DNA of 7,947 nucleotides from Gemmatimonadota bacterium (GTDB lineage Bacteria; JAAXHH01). Below are positions 1-5,242 of this stretch, in pieces. Position numbers and translations under genes: made by a program. The DNA is taken from assembly GCA_026713285.1 (NCBI GenBank), contig JAPOOT010000421.1:1-7947 (forward strand), written 5' to 3'. Below the pieces are notes generated by a model that saw only the letters and a list, made by a program, of their open reading frames with translations, ran no database searches and had not been told where the DNA came from. Position 1 is the stretch's first letter. Each line of letters begins with the position of its first letter.

Positions 1-428
1 AATCGAATGTCCTGGCGCAATTTGAATGTGATCGTCCGTCCATCCTCGGAGATCGTCCAAGATCGCGCGTGCCAGGGTACCAGGTTCAGGTCGTCGTCAT
101 AGTCTATCAGACCGTGAAACAGGGTGCGCACGAGCGGCCAGGTCACCACGTCGTAGGCGATGGCCGGATCGAGCGATCGTGGATCCGACGGCACGGCGAT
201 CCGCAGCACGTTCTCATCGGGATGCAGCCGCTCGAGCCGGCCGTCTCCTCCACAGGACGCGGATAGGAAAAGGATCGCGAGCCAGAGGGGAACCAGGATC
301 CCGCGGCCTGGATTTGTAGAATTACCGCATCCCGGGGTTGTAGATACCCCGCATCCCGGGGTTGTAGATACATTGTATATACGCCACCGGCATATACGCT
401 TACGCAGGTAAGATCCGCAGGCAACCAT
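1..428 (-). CDS. ABC transporter solute-binding lipoprotein (DppA/OppA type, SBP_bac_5), partial at 3' end
   Basis: The gene starts at the ATG at 428-426 and runs off the window, leaving 142 codons. The lipoprotein would capture a peptide, opine or sugar-like solute outside the membrane for the permease encoded just upstream. A hydrophobic stretch (about residues 44-57, LVPLWLAILFLSAS) ends in Cys59, a likely lipid-modified cysteine, although Ser rather than Leu at -3 makes the lipobox imperfect. The mature part shows family hallmarks: NVLRIAVPSDPRSLDP (73-88), LVRTLFHGLIDYD (99-111) and LVPWHARSWTISEDGRTITF (116-135). The last corresponds to the usual 'LAxSWxxSEDGxTYTFxLR' block. No ATG, GTG or TTG occurs in frame between 428 and the hydrophobic core, so this start is favoured. 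That leaves an odd 43-residue N-terminal extension carrying a tandem repeat. Only 8 bases separate it from the permease stop, so it belongs to the same operon. The ribosome site (GGGA close to the ATG) is weak. The family is clear; the substrate is unknown. Confidence 0.85.
   Translation of the reverse strand, partial: MVACGSYLRKRICRWRIYNVSTTPGCGVSTTPGCGNSTNPGRGILVPLWLAILFLSASCGGDGRLERLHPDENVLRIAVPSDPRSLDPAIAYDVVTWPLVRTLFHGLIDYDDDLNLVPWHARSWTISEDGRTITFKLRQDIR
300..371 (-). repeat. 24-base tandem repeat, about 3 copies, coding VSTTPGCG-like units
   Basis: Copies lie at 348-371, 324-347 and 300-323. The first two differ at one base. The third is degenerate, with about 16 of 24 positions matching. 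In the frame of the solute-binding protein they encode VSTTPGCG, VSTTPGCG and NSTNPGRG (residues 20-43), directly before the hydrophobic signal core. Each unit of the first two copies contains the palindrome CCCGGG. The unit length is a multiple of three, so copy-number change would keep the frame. Confidence 0.9.
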
Positions 429-436
429 GATCCCGT

Positions 437-1426
437 TCATTTCCCCCGTCCGTCCTTCACATAAGGGTCCAGCACCTCTTGCAGGCCCTGACCCAGCAGG
501 TTGAATCCCACCACGGCCACGATGATGGACACCCCCGGTGCAATAGTAAGGTGTGGAGAAACGATGAAATAGGGCTGCCCTTCCGCGATCATGGTGCCCC
601 ACGACGGAGTGGGCGGCGGCACGCCGACCCCCAGGTAGCTCAATCCGGCGTCGAGCAGGACGGTATTCGCCGTAGCCAGGGAACCGAGCACAATGACCAG
701 GGGCAGGACGTTCGGCAACAGGTGCCGGACCATGATACGTACGTCCGAACAGCCGATGGCCTGCGATGAAGCGACGAACTCCCGGGTCTTCAGGACCAGG
801 ACCTGTCCCCTTATGGTCCGGGCGATCCAGGTCCAACTGATCAGGCCGATGACGAGGAACACGCTGACGAGTCCGCGTTTGAGCGTGATGTCCAGCCCGT
901 GCCAGTCCAGCGCATCGGGATGCAGATGAATCACCCGTCCGTCCATCAGCCCCGCCAAGGCGATAGCCAGAAGCAGGCCCGGGATCGTCAACATCACGTC
1001 GGTCCCGCGCATAAGCACGGTGTTCACCCAGCCGCCGTGGTACCCCGCGAGCATGCCCACGGTCACTCCGACGCAGACGGCGATCAGCATGGCCACGATA
1101 CCCACGAACAGGGAGATGCGGGTGCCGTGAACCAACCGGGCCAGCATATCCCGGCCCAGGTGGTCCGTCCCGAGCAGGAACCGGTCTCCTGGCGGGATGG
1201 GCAGCCCGTCGGCGTCCAGCCCGTCAGAAAGTTGGCGCATGGGATCCTCGAGGAGACCCAGTCCGGTGAGGACCGGCGCGGCCAGAGCCATGACCACCAG
1301 GAAAAGGACCATGCCGCCGCCCGCGCAGACCATGGGGTTTTTCAGCATGCGTCGATGGAAGGCGACGTGCGCGCGAACGGTCTCGTCCGAATCCACGTTG
1401 GCCGCGGTAGAAGCAATCACGGTCAT
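437..1426 (-). CDS. ABC transporter permease, DppC/OppC type
   Basis: This 329-residue inner-membrane protein forms half of the translocation channel of a peptide/opine/nickel-type (PepT family) importer. The N-terminal cytoplasmic segment (1-32) is followed by a first membrane span (about 33-55). The DppC-typical block FLLGTDHLGRDMLARLVHGT (83-102) precedes the permease domain. The cytoplasmic EAA loop that docks on the ATPase lies at about 217-240 (VASSQAIG then VRHLLPN, with the classic G and the L-P pair). LSYLGVGVPPPTPSWGTMI (262-280) and the ending LDPYVKDG are also typical of DppC. A 27-residue polar stretch (about 162-188) between two spans makes it longer than most members. It begins 49 bases after the second oxidoreductase-like gene and has only a distant AAGG as a ribosome site, so translational coupling is possible. 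The usual DppB partner is not upstream as it would be in a standard dppABCDF order. Confidence 0.95.
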   Translation of the reverse strand: MTVIASTAANVDSDETVRAHVAFHRRMLKNPMVCAGGGMVLFLVVMALAAPVLTGLGLLEDPMRQLSDGLDADGLPIPPGDRFLLGTDHLGRDMLARLVHGTRISLFVGIVAMLIAVCVGVTVGMLAGYHGGWVNTVLMRGTDVMLTIPGLLLAIALAGLMDGRVIHLHPDALDWHGLDITLKRGLVSVFLVIGLISWTWIARTIRGQVLVLKTREFVASSQAIGCSDVRIMVRHLLPNVLPLVIVLGSLATANTVLLDAGLSYLGVGVPPPTPSWGTMIAEGQPYFIVSPHLTIAPGVSIIVAVVGFNLLGQGLQEVLDPYVKDGRGK

Positions 1427-1475
1427 GGTATCACGAATCCCTTACAGTGTGCGAACTGCCAGAAGCCAAAAAACA

Positions 1476-2351
1476 TCATACCCCGGAGTAATCCAGGCAG
1501 ATTCCCTTCCCCGATCGGGACGCCCTTCCGATCGCGCGAAGGAGGCTGTAATAGAACCGGAATTCGGCGCCGTTCAATTCGGCGACCGCATCTGCACTCC
1601 ACAGATCGGCCAGGCGTCTCAGGGCCGGGTCCGGTAGCAACCTGTAGTTCGATCCGTCGTACACGCCCGGTCGATTGAGCAGGGCATCTCCGGCGAGTGT
1701 GCCGCCGGTACCCAGAAAGAACACATCGTCCCGCAGCCCGGATCCACGGGACGCGACCAGTAGATGGCCGGTGGAATCGCGTTCCGTTTTCAGCGTAATG
1801 GACACATGCAACCGGTCCGCGCCGCCCGCGGATGCAACGTATATCCTGCTCAGCGGAGCGCCAAGCAGGGCGCCGGCCATCCGGCACTGCCGGAAAGCGC
1901 ACCACCACTTGCTCCACCGTCCGCCATCCGGAGAGGAAATCACCCTCAGATATACCGGCTCTCCGAAATCGGCGTCCCGGCTCATTTCCAGCATCGCCGT
2001 GAAACCTCGGTCGGCATGTTGCATATCGACGATGGGCGGATGGATCCGTCGAGGCGAAAACCCGGGAAGCGGCCCGGCAGTCCGCACTTCGGCCCCGCTT
2101 GCCGTTAGACGTTCAACGTCGGCGGCCATGCCCCGGTAGGGGGAGAGGAACAGGACCCGGCGGGGCCGGTATGCTTCGAACACAGCCCGTGCAGAGGCAA
2201 CCGGTGTCTCTCCCGAGAATCCGGCGCTCCTGCCGTCGCGCATGCCACCGGGCACCCGGGCGAATGCCACGCCGGCCTGCCCTTCGGTGTCCTCCCGAAA
2301 CAGGTCGTAATCCTGCATGCCGCCGATCACCAGCCCGTCGATGGGAATCAC
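1476..2351 (-). CDS. Divergent Gfo/Idh/MocA-like protein (second of a pair), function unknown
   Basis: The protein has 291 residues. The GTG at 2351-2349 is chosen because it overlaps the stop of the preceding gene as GTGA and has AAGGGGG four bases upstream. A longer reading to 2564 only adds sequence antisense-like in composition and inside the upstream gene. The N-terminal part (LVIGGMQDYDLF, 7-18; RRVLFLSPYRG, 64-74; ASGAEVRTAGPLPGF, 84-98) looks like remnants of an alternating strand/helix fold with no GxGxxG motif. Residues 117-221 resemble the C-terminal domain of Gfo/Idh/MocA enzymes: FTAML...FGEPVYLRV (117-137), then LLGAPLSRIYVAS (162-174), a strand-rich part, and FFLGTGGTLAGD (211-222), the usual 'V.G..G.L' turn. 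No EKP or catalytic Asp/His motif can be found. Translational coupling to the upstream oxidoreductase suggests a stoichiometric partner. The family assignment is an inference from weak similarity; it could be a non-enzymatic paralogue. Confidence 0.72.
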   Translation of the reverse strand: MIPIDGLVIGGMQDYDLFREDTEGQAGVAFARVPGGMRDGRSAGFSGETPVASARAVFEAYRPRRVLFLSPYRGMAADVERLTASGAEVRTAGPLPGFSPRRIHPPIVDMQHADRGFTAMLEMSRDADFGEPVYLRVISSPDGGRWSKWWCAFRQCRMAGALLGAPLSRIYVASAGGADRLHVSITLKTERDSTGHLLVASRGSGLRDDVFFLGTGGTLAGDALLNRPGVYDGSNYRLLPDPALRRLADLWSADAVAELNGAEFRFYYSLLRAIGRASRSGKGICLDYSGV

Positions 2352-3490
2352 GAAACCCCCTTGCCCCGTACCGGCAACTGCACAGATCCATGCCGGACGA
2401 TGGAATCGTACCCGGCCAGCAGAACTTCCATGAGGTCCCGCGCGTCGTGGACGGTGTAGCGGGGACTGCCACCGGTGTCCAGCGCGTTTACCAGGTCCTT
2501 CAGCGCTTCGGTCGAGAAGTCGGGGCCGGATGAGGCCAGGAGCGTGGGCGGACCGCTGTGCCACTGCATGGGATCGTCGTCGCCAACGCTGTAATCACCG
2601 TGAACGATGCGGTTTCTCAAGTGGGTGTCGACACCCGGACGCTTCCCGTCGATCCGGCCCGTACCCTTTGTGCCGAAGAGGTAGGCCTGGTTCGGTCCGC
2701 CCGCTCCGTGAGACGCGATACCGCTGCGGCCTGCCGATATGGAGGCCACCCTGCCCGACCGGTCTACGAGCGTCAGCGTCCCGAAGTCGTCCGCGCCGCG
2801 TGCGGCATGCTCCGGAAAGAAATAGGCGCCGCCCTGGCCGTACACTTCCGCGATGGGTTCGAAACACTGCTGCACCAGGGCCACGGCGTAGGCGCCGACG
2901 GTCAGAATCTCGCGCTTGATGTCCGGGAACTTCCATCTCCCCGGCGGCAGGAAATCTGTTTTCACCGGGGGCTTCGAGATGGACCGGGGAATCCCTTTCG
3001 CAAAAAGGATATCGACGTGCATCGCCGTCAACTCGCCGAGAAAATCCGTACTGATCATCCTTCGGCACTGGTTGACAAGATCGTTGTAAACGTAACTGGG
3101 AAGGATGGTTGAGACACCTGATCCATCCACGGCTTCGACGACGGCGTTGCACTCGTCCATGTCGGCGCCGATGAACTTGTCGATCCACAGGTGCTTCCCC
3201 GCGTCCGCGGCCATCATAGCGATCTTGGCGCGCCGCTCAATCTCGTGACCGATGCTCACGATGTCCACTTCGGACCGCCGCACGGCCGCCTCGATGCCCT
3301 GGTGATAGGGCACGCCCAGCCGGTCGGCCCAGGACCGGTTCAGCGGCTCGAGATATGGATCGATGTCCTTGTCGTCCGCAACCCCGACGATCCGGATGCG
3401 GGGATGATCCACGAAGGCGGGAACGAAGCTGCTCTGGTGGCTGTGCCTGCTGAAACTCACCAGCAGCACCCCATATGTCCGGTAAGCCAT
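2348..3490 (-). CDS. Gfo/Idh/MocA-family oxidoreductase, divergent in its catalytic motifs
   Basis: This 380-residue protein is a probable cytoplasmic NAD(P)-dependent sugar/polyol oxidoreductase or a derived relative. The ATG at 3490 is preferred over one at 3529 because CGGAG lies five bases upstream and a promoter ends near 3528. The N-terminal Rossmann-type domain reads YGVLLVSFSRHSHQSSFVPAF (6-26), then RIRIVGVADD (31-40), EVDIVSIG (74-81) and AADAGKHLWIDKFIG (94-108). The last block is the position of the family's 'AGKHVxxEKP'. Here EKP is DKF, with the lysine (K105) kept. The C-terminal domain includes FLGELTAMHVD (150-160), LFGTKGTGRI (271-280) and a typical closing FVxAI-like helix (KDLVNALDTGG, 331-341; QLPV near the end). 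The D-x-G-x-H catalytic block appears as T-V-G-A-Y (197-201), lacking both Asp and His. The GxGxxG loop is also absent. It is the first gene of the operon. The fold is confident; the activity is uncertain. Confidence 0.88.
   Translation of the reverse strand: MAYRTYGVLLVSFSRHSHQSSFVPAFVDHPRIRIVGVADDKDIDPYLEPLNRSWADRLGVPYHQGIEAAVRRSEVDIVSIGHEIERRAKIAMMAADAGKHLWIDKFIGADMDECNAVVEAVDGSGVSTILPSYVYNDLVNQCRRMISTDFLGELTAMHVDILFAKGIPRSISKPPVKTDFLPPGRWKFPDIKREILTVGAYAVALVQQCFEPIAEVYGQGGAYFFPEHAARGADDFGTLTLVDRSGRVASISAGRSGIASHGAGGPNQAYLFGTKGTGRIDGKRPGVDTHLRNRIVHGDYSVGDDDPMQWHSGPPTLLASSGPDFSTEALKDLVNALDTGGSPRYTVHDARDLMEVLLAGYDSIVRHGSVQLPVRGKGVS
2356..2362 (-). promoter_or_regulatory. Ribosome binding site deciding the GTG start at 2351
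   Basis: AAGGGGG on the minus strand sits four bases before GTG 2351-2349, inside the last codons of the upstream gene. The GTGA overlap plus this site supports a coupled start. Confidence 0.7.
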
Positions 3491-3495
3491 GGGAA

Positions 3496-3500
3496 CTCCG
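3496..3500 (-). promoter_or_regulatory. Ribosome binding site deciding the start at 3490
   Basis: CGGAG on the minus strand is five bases upstream of ATG 3490-3488. The alternative ATG at 3529 lies at the expected transcription start of the promoter below, so it could hardly be used. Confidence 0.7.
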
Positions 3501-3527
3501 TATGAAGCGGAAAAGATGTGAACTCCC

Positions 3528-3556
3528 AAAATAAAAGCCGTCTATGGCGGTGACAA
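3528..3556 (-). promoter_or_regulatory. Sigma-70-type promoter for the oxidoreductase/transporter operon
   Basis: Read on the minus strand, TTGTCA (3556-3551) and TATTTT (3533-3528) are separated by exactly 17 bases. The -35 box matches 5 of 6 consensus bases and the -10 matches 4 of 6. Transcription would begin near 3521, giving a leader of about 30 bases before ATG 3490. The -35 box overlaps one arm of an inverted repeat. Confidence 0.55.
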
Positions 3557-3620
3557 TGAAAACAGGACTTAAGGGACCGGCCGCTGCTTACTTTCCCTAC
3601 TTTTACTTGTATCACCGCCA
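3545..3620. repeat. Spaced inverted repeat, possible operator pair in divergent region
   Basis: TGGCGGTGA at 3545-3553 is repeated in inverted form as TCACCGCCA at 3612-3620. The arms extend to TGGCGGTGACAA and TTGTATCACCGCCA, with a 2-base gap in the extension. The arms lie 58 bases apart, and each contains a TTG end that could be a -35 box pointing outward: TTGTCA for the minus operon and TTGTAT for the symporter. This layout could be a regulator binding pair or a duplicated promoter element. No regulator gene is in the window. Confidence 0.45.
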
Positions 3621-3634
3621 CGGCTCAGTAGATT
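3607..3634 (+). promoter_or_regulatory. Weak candidate promoter for the symporter gene
   Basis: TTGTAT (3607-3612) and TAGATT (3629-3634) are 16 bases apart, each with partial consensus. This would place the start near 3641 and give a leader of about 60 bases. The match is weak. It is listed because it mirrors the promoter on the other side of the inverted repeat and no better candidate is seen in 3491-3701. Confidence 0.25.
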
Positions 3635-3690
3635 GAACCTGTCTCCCGGATTTAGCCGTTTACATTCAACGTCAACTCGACTTCGGAGAA

Positions 3691-3695
3691 AGAGG
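3691..3695 (+). promoter_or_regulatory. Ribosome binding site deciding the symporter start at 3702
   Basis: AGAGG, within the purine run GGAGAAAGAGG (3685-3695), is six bases before ATG 3702. This favours 3702 over an in-frame TTG at 3633 that has no such site and would add an unconserved, arginine-rich 23-residue extension. Confidence 0.75.
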
Positions 3696-3701
3696 TACGC
3701 C

Positions 3702-5045
3702 ATGGATGCCGTCCTGCGCGCGATTTCCGATTTCATGTGGGGCCCCTGGACGATCGGTGTGCTCGCCGTCCTGGGTCTCATGCTCACCGTGGCCAGCAGG
3801 GGAGTCCAGTTCCGGAAGTTCGGTACGGCCGTCGGCCTGGTCATGCGGGGCGCCCTGCGGCGGGACAAGGGCGAGCAGGATTCAGGCGACATATCGCCGT
3901 TCCAGGCGCTGACCACCGCCATGGCGGCGACCATCGGCAACGGCAACATCGCCGGCGTGGCCACGGCCATCGCCGTCGGAGGCCCGGGCGCGGCCTTCTG
4001 GATGGCGGCCATGGCGCCCCTGGGCATGGCGACGAAGTATGCCGAGACCGTGCTGGCGCTGAGGTACCGGGGGAAGACCCGGGACGGCCTCATGCTCGGC
4101 GGTCCCATGTCCTACCTGAAGGAAGGCCTGAACCTGCCCACCATCGGCGCCATATTCGCCCTTTGCGCCACGCTGGGCGGACTGGGTGGCGGCAACATCG
4201 GCCAGGCGAATTCCATCGCCCTCGTGATGAGCACCCAGTTCGACGTGGCCAAGTGGATCACCGGTCTCCTGCTGACCGTCATCCTGGCCGTGGTCATCAT
4301 CGGCGGGATCAAGCGTATCGGCCTCGTCGCCGAAAGGCTCGTACCCACCATGGTGGTCGTCTACGCCGTCAGCGTGTGTTACGTTGTATTCACGCACATC
4401 GAAGCCCTGCCGGCGGCCCTGTGGCTGATCGTGGAGAGCGCCTTCACCCCGGTGGCGGCGATCGGAGGATTCGCAGGAGCCACGATCGCACGTACGGTTC
4501 AGTACGGCATCCGCAGGGGCGTCATATCCAGCGAGGCCGGTCTCGGCAGCGCGGGAATCGCCCACAGCGCCGCCCGGACGACCAACCCGATGCGGCAGGG
4601 CTACATTTCCATGATCGGGGTCTTCATCGACACGATAATCGTCTGCTCCATGACCGCGGTTACCGTAGTCATCGCCGGCGTGTGGCACAACGGCGAAATC
4701 AGCACCGCCCTCGTGGCTTCCGCGCTCAACACCTCGATCCCCTTCGGCGGCGTCATCGTCGCGCTCTGCTCGCTCATGTTCGGTTTCACCACCATGGTCA
4801 CGTGGTCCTACTATGCCGAACAGGGCCTCCGGTTCGTGACGGATTCCCGGGGCGTGGTCTGGGGCATCCGCATCGCCTGGTGCGCGGCCGCATTTTTCGG
4901 GGCCGTTTACGAAGCGCGGGTTATCTGGGACCTGGGCGATATCATGGTCGCCTGCATGATGTTTCCCAACCTGGTGGGATTGATCGGTCTGACCCGGGAG
5001 ATTCGCGTGGTATCCGCCGGCGAACGGACTGCCGGGGCTGCTTGA
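3702..5045 (+). CDS. Sodium:alanine/glycine symporter, AGCS family
   Basis: This 447-residue inner-membrane secondary transporter imports small neutral amino acids such as alanine or glycine with sodium. It has about ten or eleven hydrophobic spans. Family blocks in order are: PFQALTTAMAATIGNGNIAG (66-85); VGGPGAAFWM...LGMATKYAE (92-115), the AGCS signature region; GGPMSYLKEGL (133-143); GGGNIGQANSIA (162-173); ISSEAGLGSAGIAHSAA (275-291), the usual 'SNEAGxGSAxxAxAxA'; PMRQGYISMIGVFIDTIIVC (296-315); FTTMVTWSYYAEQGLRF (362-378); and IWDLGDIMVACMMFPNLVGL (408-427). Length is close to the family norm. Two small departures are GNGN where GTGN is common, and FWMAA where FWMW is common. It stands alone on the plus strand, divergent from the transporter operon, and a candidate terminator follows. 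Family membership is certain; the exact amino acid is not readable. Confidence 0.96.
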   Translation: MDAVLRAISDFMWGPWTIGVLAVLGLMLTVASRGVQFRKFGTAVGLVMRGALRRDKGEQDSGDISPFQALTTAMAATIGNGNIAGVATAIAVGGPGAAFWMAAMAPLGMATKYAETVLALRYRGKTRDGLMLGGPMSYLKEGLNLPTIGAIFALCATLGGLGGGNIGQANSIALVMSTQFDVAKWITGLLLTVILAVVIIGGIKRIGLVAERLVPTMVVVYAVSVCYVVFTHIEALPAALWLIVESAFTPVAAIGGFAGATIARTVQYGIRRGVISSEAGLGSAGIAHSAARTTNPMRQGYISMIGVFIDTIIVCSMTAVTVVIAGVWHNGEISTALVASALNTSIPFGGVIVALCSLMFGFTTMVTWSYYAEQGLRFVTDSRGVVWGIRIAWCAAAFFGAVYEARVIWDLGDIMVACMMFPNLVGLIGLTREIRVVSAGERTAGAA

Positions 5046-5081
5046 CGGAGTCCCGATTTACGGGTATATTACCGGCGGATC

Positions 5082-5113
5082 GGATCGGTGTGAAAAAAAA
5101 ACCGAACCTTTTT
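5082..5113 (+). terminator. Probable rho-independent terminator after the symporter gene
   Basis: GGATCGGT (5082-5089) pairs with ACCGAACC (5101-5108), with one internal mismatch and an 11-base A-rich loop, followed directly by five Ts (5109-5113). It lies 37 bases after the symporter stop. The stem is modest, so termination may be partial. Confidence 0.5.
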
Positions 5114-5132
5114 CCTCCCCCGGTCCTCTGAA

Positions 5133-5138
5133 TATAGT
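5133..5138 (+). promoter_or_regulatory. Possible -10 element upstream of the sigma factor gene
   Basis: TATAGT matches 5 of 6 bases of the sigma-70 -10 consensus and lies between the terminator and the sigma gene. No good -35 is seen (only the T run TTTTTC, 18 bases upstream). I found no convincing ECF-type -35/-10 pair in 5046-5210. Confidence 0.3.
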
Positions 5139-5143
5139 AGCAT

Positions 5144-5175
5144 GCGTGAAGCGGAGCGTTCGCTTCCACGCTTCA
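5144..5175 (+). promoter_or_regulatory. Hairpin in the leader of the sigma factor gene
   Basis: GCGTGAAGCG (5144-5153) pairs with CGCTTCCACGC (5161-5171) with a single bulged C around a 7-base loop. A competing 7-base pairing, TGAAGCG (5147-5153) with CGCTTCA (5169-5175), is also possible. No T run follows, so it is not a terminator. The AGGAG at 5175-5179 lies at its foot, so folding could affect ribosome access there. Confidence 0.45.
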
Positions 5176-5182
5176 GGAGTGA

Positions 5183-5242
5183 ATGAACCCCAATGGCAGG
5201 TGCTTAAGGCATGGCGCATACAGCGGACGGAATCATCATTGA
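5183..5242 (+). CDS. Possible 19-residue leader ORF overlapping the sigma start (speculative)
   Basis: ATG 5183 opens a 19-codon frame ending at TGA 5240-5242, overlapping the sigma gene start in another frame. The only strong Shine-Dalgarno sequence in this region, AGGAG (5175-5179), lies three bases before it, which is closer than usual. The peptide has no recognisable feature. It may be chance, or may serve translational coupling. Confidence 0.2.
   Translation: MNPNGRCLRHGAYSGRNHH

Noticed and set aside
143..424. Minus-strand 93-codon ORF with a repeated LQPRDA element
   Set aside because: It overlaps the solute-binding protein in another frame. The repeat comes from the same DNA repeat, and the adjoining frame carries clear SBP_bac_5 motifs.
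899..1678. Plus-strand 259-codon ORF
   Set aside because: It is antisense to the DppC permease, is His/Gln/Arg-rich as expected for the complement of GC-rich coding DNA, and has no family pattern.
2352..2564. Upstream 71-codon extension of the second Gfo/Idh-like gene
   Set aside because: It lies wholly within the first oxidoreductase gene in another frame. The GTG at 2351 has a good ribosome site and a GTGA overlap.
2595..3188. Minus-strand 197-codon ORF
   Set aside because: It is an out-of-frame shadow of the first oxidoreductase, Arg-rich, with no motif.
3882..4688. Minus-strand 268-codon ORF antisense to the symporter
   Set aside because: Asp/Gly/His-rich composition mirrors the symporter codons; there is no start signal and no family pattern.
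5103..5125. ECF-type promoter (GAACC then GGTC) upstream of the sigma gene
   Set aside because: The spacing between the two elements is only about 10 to 13 bases, too short for an ECF promoter, and the first element is part of the terminator stem.
3737..5131. Plus-strand 464-codon ORF overlapping the symporter
   Set aside because: It is a +1-type shadow of the AGCS gene with an Arg/His/Gly-dominated composition and no hydrophobic pattern.
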